From contig JAEUQC010000017.1 in the NCBI GenBank assembly GCA_016789905.1, positions 1-64,000 of the forward strand: 64,000 nt of DNA, given 5' to 3'. Position 1 is the stretch's first letter; every line of letters starts with the position of its first letter. Positions 59,727 through 64,000 of this stretch are shown one piece after another. The notes under the pieces were generated by a model. That model had not been told where the DNA came from, made no database searches, and saw only the letters and a program-made list of their open reading frames with translations. Source of the stretch: Bryobacterales bacterium (GTDB lineage Bacteria > Acidobacteriota > Terriglobia > Bryobacterales > Bryobacteraceae). The translations under genes and the position numbers were made by a program.

Positions 59727-60256
59727 CGGCGGAACGCAAGGCCGGAGAGCCCGGCGCCAAGCAGTAGCCATGTGCCGGGTTCGGGTACTTCGCCGCCACG
59801 GGTGGAGGCGGTGACAGTGTAGGTAAGCACGTAGCTGCTCGCGCCGGGAAGTTCGACGCTGGCAGTGGTGTAGGGAGACGAAGCGGTGAAGCTGAATGTG
59901 CGGTCCGGATTGTCGAAGGAAGTGGTGGATAGGCCGGCGAAGAAGCCGGACAGGAAGCAACCAGCGCCGGTGAAACAGGCGAGTGTGGGATTGGGACCGG
60001 CGCCCGGGGTGACGGTGGCGGAAAGCGACGCGTTGCTGACGATGAGCCCGGCCGGCAGGAAGAGCGTGAAGTTGTCCTTAAAATCGCCGCCGCAGTTTGG
60101 ACAACCACTGACGGAACCGGAGATTGTGTTGACACCAGCGCCGAGCGAATAGGTGGCGCCGCCGGAATCGGGAAAGTCGAGCGGTTCGATGAGTGTGAGC
60201 GGGGCGGCGGCGATGGCGGCCGCAAAGGCGGCTGAGATGAGCAGGGATTTGAGCAT
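59654..60256 (-). CDS. PEP-CTERM sorting domain protein
   Basis: 200 residues. Signal peptide MLKSLLISAAFAAAIAAA with a strong GGAGGA ribosome binding site, then a Ser/Thr/Gly-rich beta-type body with two Cys pairs (GCPNCGG and CFTGAGC), then the sorting signal VPEPGTWLLLGAGLSGLAF followed by RRYK. The motif targets the protein to exosortase/archaeosortase-type processing at the cell surface. Unusually, about 21 residues follow the basic cluster, whereas the signal normally ends the protein; that tail lies entirely antisense to the RND gene. Confidence 0.8.
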   Translation of the reverse strand: MLKSLLISAAFAAAIAAAPLTLIEPLDFPDSGGATYSLGAGVNTISGSVSGCPNCGGDFKDNFTLFLPAGLIVSNASLSATVTPGAGPNPTLACFTGAGCFLSGFFAGLSTTSFDNPDRTFSFTASSPYTTASVELPGASSYVLTYTVTASTRGGEVPEPGTWLLLGAGLSGLAFRRYKTASGTGAAAGLRFDVIRSRYK

Positions 60257-60339
60257 GTGTTCCTCCGCCTGCCAGTGCGGGAACGGCAGGGATAACCGAT
60301 CATCTAGGGCAAAAAACAATGCTGATATGATGCCGGGAT

Positions 60340-61578
60340 ATGAATCGTCGTCGATTTTTTCAAGCTATGGCGGGCGCGGCCGGCGCGGCTACGCTGGCGG
60401 AACGGGCGGACGCGGCAGGGCTGCCGAAAACAAAGATTACGCGAATCCGTTACTATCGGACGCCGACCGACGCGGCGGGGCGGCCGAACACGCGCCAGCC
60501 GCTGTTTAACCAAAGCACGAACGTGGTGCTGGTGGAGACCGATTCCGGACTGATTGGCGTGGGTGAAGGAGGATCGGGCGACACGATGGAACAGTGCGCG
60601 GGCCTGTTGATTGGGGAAGATCCGTTTCGGACGGACCGACTGTGGCAATCGATGTATCGCGCCTATTTCTACCCGGCGGGCCGGGAGAAGGCGCACGCGC
60701 TGGGGGCGTTGGACGTGGCGCTGTGGGACCTGAAAGGTAAGGCGCTTGGCGTGCCGGTGTATCAGTTATTGGGCGGGCAATCGCGGGACTATGTGGAGTG
60801 CTATTCGACGGGTTTCCCGGCGCGCGGGACACCGACAGAGGTGGCGAAAGCGTGCGTGGAGGCAGGGTTCCGGGCCTACCGGATTTCGACCGATAGCCGC
60901 GGAGGAACGATGGACCGGTTCGCGACGGTGAACCGCGTGCATGAGTTGTGCAAGCAGGTGCGGGAAGGTGTTGGGAAAGACGGGGCGTGGTGTATCGATT
61001 TCCATACCGAACTCGACATGCCGGACGCGGTGACGCTGGCGAACGCGATTGAGCCGTTGCGCCCGTACTTTGTGGAGGACCTGGTGCGGAGTGAGAATCC
61101 GGGCGTCTACCGGACGCTGCGGCAGCAGGTGAAGGTGCCGATCGCGGTGGGTGAACAGTTCGGGCCGAAGTGGGAGTGGAACGAACTGATTGAAAACCAC
61201 TTGACCGACTACGCGCGGGCGACGATTCCCAATGTGGGAGGGATCACGGAGTTCCAAAAGATAGCCGCGATGTGCGAGACACACTACGTAGGGCTGGTGC
61301 CGCACTTTACGGGGCCGATTTCGGAGGCCGCGATGGTGCACTGTTCCACCGTGTTTTCCGGCCCGGTGCTGATGGAGATGGTGATGGGCGGGACGCGTCC
61401 TTGGCCGTATTTGAACACGCACTACGACCTGCGGAACGGAAAGCTGTGGCCGAACGAGCGGCCGGGGCTGGGCGTGGAAGTGGATACATCGAAGCTGCAG
61501 CAGATTGGCGATTACAAAGAAGCCTATTCGTTGACGCCGATGTTGAAGCGGCCCGACGGATCGTACACGAACTGGTAA
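60340..61578 (+). CDS. Tat-exported mandelate racemase / muconate lactonizing enzyme family protein
   Basis: 412 residues. The Tat signal NRRRFFQAMAGAAGAATLA is clear. The enolase-superfamily barrel contains GALDVALWDLKGKALGVPVYQLLGG, then metal ligands in WCIDFHTELD, FVEDLVRSENP and IAVGEQFG, and a candidate catalytic His in LVPHFTGPISEAA. This ligand spacing resembles sugar-acid dehydratases such as D-galactonate dehydratase. The usual KxK of the racemase branch is replaced by RISTD. Probably dehydrates a sugar acid in the periplasm; the substrate is unknown. First gene of a four-gene unit. Confidence 0.82.
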   Translation: MNRRRFFQAMAGAAGAATLAERADAAGLPKTKITRIRYYRTPTDAAGRPNTRQPLFNQSTNVVLVETDSGLIGVGEGGSGDTMEQCAGLLIGEDPFRTDRLWQSMYRAYFYPAGREKAHALGALDVALWDLKGKALGVPVYQLLGGQSRDYVECYSTGFPARGTPTEVAKACVEAGFRAYRISTDSRGGTMDRFATVNRVHELCKQVREGVGKDGAWCIDFHTELDMPDAVTLANAIEPLRPYFVEDLVRSENPGVYRTLRQQVKVPIAVGEQFGPKWEWNELIENHLTDYARATIPNVGGITEFQKIAAMCETHYVGLVPHFTGPISEAAMVHCSTVFSGPVLMEMVMGGTRPWPYLNTHYDLRNGKLWPNERPGLGVEVDTSKLQQIGDYKEAYSLTPMLKRPDGSYTNW

Positions 61579-61582
61579 GGCG

Positions 61583-63592
61583 ATGAAGCAACTGGTGCGG
61601 GTCCTCATGTGCGCGGCGGGAACGTTGTGGGCGCAGGACCCGTTCCTGCGGTGGCTGGACGAAAAGGCGCAGCGCCAGTTGGATGAACGCGGGCGGGTGT
61701 TGGCGGGCGTGCGCACGCGCGAGGCGGCGGAGCGGCGACGGGCCGCGGTGCGCGAGAAAATTCTGAAGAGCATCGGCGGATTGCCCGCGTGGAACGGACC
61801 GTTGAACGCGCGCGTGACGGGCCGGGTGGCCGCGGACGGGTACACGATTGAGAAGGTGATTTTCGTGAGCCTGCCGGGGTTCTATATGACTGGGAACGTC
61901 TACCGGCCGAATGGGGCGGGGAGGTATCCGGGAGTGCTGGTGCCCGCGGGCCATACGCAAGAGGGGAAGCCGGAACCGCAGTGGATTGCGGCAAACCTGG
62001 CCCGCAAAGGGTTTGTGGCGCTGACCTACGACCCTATTGGGCAAGGCGAACGGGAGCAGACCTATCTGCCGCAATTGGGGCGAGCGCTTTCGGGCGGGGG
62101 AGGGAACGAGCACTTGGAACTGGGCGCGCGGAGCTTGCTGATCGGGCAGTCCGTGGCGCGGTATTTCATTCACGACGCCAAGCGCGCGGTGGACTATCTG
62201 GTGTCGCGGCCGGATGTGGATGCGGGGCGGCTGGGCGTGACGGGATGCAGCGGGGGAGGGGCGATTGGAACGTATGTGGGGATGTTCGATCCGCGCATAA
62301 AGGCGGCCGCGGTGGGGTGTTTCCTGAGCACATTTCGCACGCTGTTTACCGGGCCGACGCCGGACTCCGAAATGACGCTGCCGCGGTTTCTGGCGAATGG
62401 ACTGGACACGGCGGATCTGTTCGCGATGGCGGCGCCGCTGCCGTGGCTGCTGATGGCGACAACGGAAGACTACTTCACGCCCGATAGCGCGCGGCCAGTG
62501 TACGAAGAGGCGCGCCGGTTCTACGCACTGTATGGAGCGGAGGAGAAGATTCGCTTTGCGGTGGGGCCGGGCCCGCATGGAACACCGAAGGAATCGCGGG
62601 AGGAGATCTACCGGTGGATGATCCGCTGGTTGAAGGGCGGGCAGGGTGATTGGAAAGACGAACCGGTGAAGCTATTGACGAACCGGGAACTGCGCGTGAC
62701 GGCGAGCGGAAACGTGGACGGAGAGCCGGGGAGCAGGAAGCTGTATCAAGTGATTCAGGATGAGTACAGAGCTTTGCGGCGGCCGCAGGGAAGGGCGGAA
62801 CTGCGGGCGGAACTGGAACGGGTGGAGGCGGGACGATCCGGCGGGGCGCCAGAGGCGATTGTGCTGGAAACGGAACAAGAGCAGGGGTATCGGGTGGAGG
62901 TTTTGCGGTTTGCCAGTGAGCCGGGCGTGATGGTGCAGGGGCGGCTGTATCTGCCCGCCGGGGCGGGGAAGAAGCCGGCCGTGCTCATGGTGGCCGAGAA
63001 ACGATTGCCGGTGCCATTGTATGTGCAGCGAAGCCAATCGACAGCAGCGCTGGCCGAACAGATGGCGCGGGCGGGGCAAGTGGTGTTGGAACTGGATGTG
63101 CGGGATTCCCCGGCGGCCTATGAGGGGCGGCCGTTCCTGGGCAATTGGGTGACGAATGAACGGGCGGAGGTGATTGGACTTAATCTGCCGGCGATGCGGG
63201 CGCGGGACATACAGGCCGGGGTGGCACTGCTGGCCGCGCGAGCGGAGGTGAATGCGTCGGCGATTCGCGGGTATGCGCGGGGCGCGAAAGGATTTTGGAT
63301 GTTACTGGCGGCGGCGGTGGAGCCGAGGCTGAAGCGAATTTGGCTGGACCGGACACCGTACAGTTTTGCGATGGCGCTGGAGCGGCCGCTGGCGTCGTTT
63401 CTGTTTGACGCGCTGATTCCTGGTTTCGCTTTGCATTGGGATGTTCCGGATCTCGTCGCGTTGATTGGGCGGGAGCGGGTCTATTGGACTGATCCATCGA
63501 ATTGGATGAGCCAGGTGGAAGCCGCCGGGCCGGGGTACAGGTATCGGCATGTAGGGGAATCGGATGCGGCGTTGTTAAAGGAGTTCTTATGA
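61583..63592 (+). CDS. Exported alpha/beta hydrolase, acetyl-xylan-esterase-like
   Basis: 669 residues with a short signal peptide (MKQLVRVLMCAAGTLWAQ). The hydrolase domain has GNVYRPNGAGRYPGVLVPAGH, YDPIGQGEREQTY, the nucleophile elbow GVTGCSGGGAIGTYVGM and the terminal His in GPGPHGTPKE. A second, hydrolase-like half follows (about 450-665; VMVQGRLYLPAGAGKKPAVL, LELDVRDSPAAYEG) without an obvious nucleophile. Families with this look cleave acetyl or other esters from plant glycans. It starts 4 bases after the enolase-superfamily gene and overlaps the next gene as ATGA. Confidence 0.78.
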   Translation: MKQLVRVLMCAAGTLWAQDPFLRWLDEKAQRQLDERGRVLAGVRTREAAERRRAAVREKILKSIGGLPAWNGPLNARVTGRVAADGYTIEKVIFVSLPGFYMTGNVYRPNGAGRYPGVLVPAGHTQEGKPEPQWIAANLARKGFVALTYDPIGQGEREQTYLPQLGRALSGGGGNEHLELGARSLLIGQSVARYFIHDAKRAVDYLVSRPDVDAGRLGVTGCSGGGAIGTYVGMFDPRIKAAAVGCFLSTFRTLFTGPTPDSEMTLPRFLANGLDTADLFAMAAPLPWLLMATTEDYFTPDSARPVYEEARRFYALYGAEEKIRFAVGPGPHGTPKESREEIYRWMIRWLKGGQGDWKDEPVKLLTNRELRVTASGNVDGEPGSRKLYQVIQDEYRALRRPQGRAELRAELERVEAGRSGGAPEAIVLETEQEQGYRVEVLRFASEPGVMVQGRLYLPAGAGKKPAVLMVAEKRLPVPLYVQRSQSTAALAEQMARAGQVVLELDVRDSPAAYEGRPFLGNWVTNERAEVIGLNLPAMRARDIQAGVALLAARAEVNASAIRGYARGAKGFWMLLAAAVEPRLKRIWLDRTPYSFAMALERPLASFLFDALIPGFALHWDVPDLVALIGRERVYWTDPSNWMSQVEAAGPGYRYRHVGESDAALLKEFL

Positions 63593-63810
63593 GACGACGG
63601 CGGTTGCTGGGGTGGGCGGTGTTTACCGCGGGCGCGGCCAAGGCGGACGATTTACGGACGGTGGCGATTGCTCACGGTTTTTCGTTTGGCGAGGACCGGA
63701 CGCGCATACTGGCGCCCGTGCTGGCGATGCGGCGGAAGCAGTTGGAACAGTTGCGAGGTTTTGAAGTTGCGGATGGTGTGGGGCCCTCGGCAGGGATGTG
63801 GGAGATATGA
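63589..63810 (+). CDS. 73-residue exported protein of unknown function
   Basis: MRRRRLLGWAVFTAGAAKAD looks like a short Tat-type signal; the remaining 53 residues (AIAHGFSFGEDRTRILAPVLAMRRKQLEQLR, ending AGMWEI) have no domain that I can name. AAAGGAG precedes the ATG. It overlaps both neighbours as ATGA, so it is firmly embedded in the operon between the hydrolase and the amidase, perhaps as a small partner of the amidase. Confidence 0.6.
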   Translation: MRRRRLLGWAVFTAGAAKADDLRTVAIAHGFSFGEDRTRILAPVLAMRRKQLEQLRGFEVADGVGPSAGMWEI

Positions 63811-64000
63811 TTTGGCAGAGCGCGGGGGAGTTGGCGCGGTTGATCCGAACGCGAAAGATCTCGCCGGTGGAACTGGTGCGGGCGTATCTGGCGCGGATCG
63901 AGGCGGTGAATCCAAGCGTGAATGCCTATTTGACTGTGACCGGCGAACGGGCGCTGGCGCAGGCGAAGGCGGCCGAAGCGGAGATTGCGCGGGGCCGCTA
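63807..64000 (+). CDS. Amidase family protein, N-terminal part (runs off the window)
   Basis: 64 residues visible: MIWQSAGELARLIRTRKISP, then VELVRAYLARIEAVNPSVNAYLTV and ALAQAKAAEAEIARG, the standard N-terminus of amidase-signature enzymes (GatA/AtzF-like). The catalytic Ser-Ser-Lys region lies beyond the edge. It is coupled to the preceding small gene by ATGA and closes the visible part of the catabolic operon. Confidence 0.85.
   Translation, partial: MIWQSAGELARLIRTRKISPVELVRAYLARIEAVNPSVNAYLTVTGERALAQAKAAEAEIARGR

Overview
The window is about 64 kb of GC-rich, densely coded bacterial chromosome. The gene content points to Acidobacteriota, most likely a Solibacter/Bryobacter-type member: an Oar-like TonB-dependent outer-membrane protein with an N-terminal carboxypeptidase-regulatory-like domain, a winged-helix regulator fused through a membrane segment to PD40/TolB-like repeats, a PEP-CTERM protein, a secreted GH127 enzyme, Tat-exported enolase-superfamily and DUF2264 proteins, and many ATGA-coupled gene pairs. 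This assignment is inference from gene content; no rRNA or marker-gene phylogeny is possible here.

Layout. 1-545: non-coding block of direct repeats. 0.5-8.3 kb: DUF2264 protein, M20 dipeptidase, MurJ, coiled-coil zinc ribbon protein, PrmA, DinB-like protein, cytochrome P460-cupredoxin fusion. 8.4-13.2 kb: winged-helix/PD40 regulator, acyl-CoA synthetase, DUF1624 membrane protein. 13.3-18.8 kb (locus A, minus strand): a divergent myo-inositol-1-phosphate-synthase-like protein, a beta-sandwich protein, a large phospholipase D with two catalytic motifs, a LysM/peptidoglycan-binding protein and a VgrG-tail-like protein. This looks like cargo of a type VI secretion or related contractile injection system, but no structural genes of one are in view. 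18.8-24.9 kb: M28 peptidase, gamma-glutamyltransferase, DUF72, PIN, Thg1-like, HTH protein. 24.9-29.4 kb: copper module copZ-copA-csoR behind an O-antigen-ligase-like gene. 29.4-41.4 kb: SixA, DUF4288, Uma2, CCA-adding enzyme, APC permease, RsbQ-like hydrolase coupled to a PAS hybrid kinase, split chromate transporter, HlyD adaptor, class I fumarase, tRNA-Phe and a strong terminator. 41.6-48.1 kb: Oar-like receptor, a four-repeat secreted protein, GH127. 48.2-54.3 kb (locus B, minus strand): a second cargo-like cluster whose large metallo-beta-lactamase/beta-propeller gene is interrupted by a 1,878-bp insertion sequence. 54.4-64 kb: PD40 protein, RND efflux pair, PEP-CTERM protein and a four-gene catabolic operon running off the right edge with an amidase.

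The most striking observations are these. (1) The insertion sequence is flanked by an exact 20-bp duplication centred on a palindrome, and removing it with one copy restores an 861-codon frame exactly. (2) Loci A and B are two cargo-type clusters with parallel accessory proteins, and locus A carries an inositol-phosphate-synthase relative that seems to have lost its catalytic lysine motif. (3) G-over-C bias on the plus strand changes sign between about 7.5 and 11 kb regardless of gene direction, as at a replication-strand switch or an inversion boundary.

Start codons were chosen from signal peptides, family N-termini, ribosome binding sites and overlaps with neighbours; uncertain ones are noted in the entries. 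All family names come from motif recognition by eye, without database searches.
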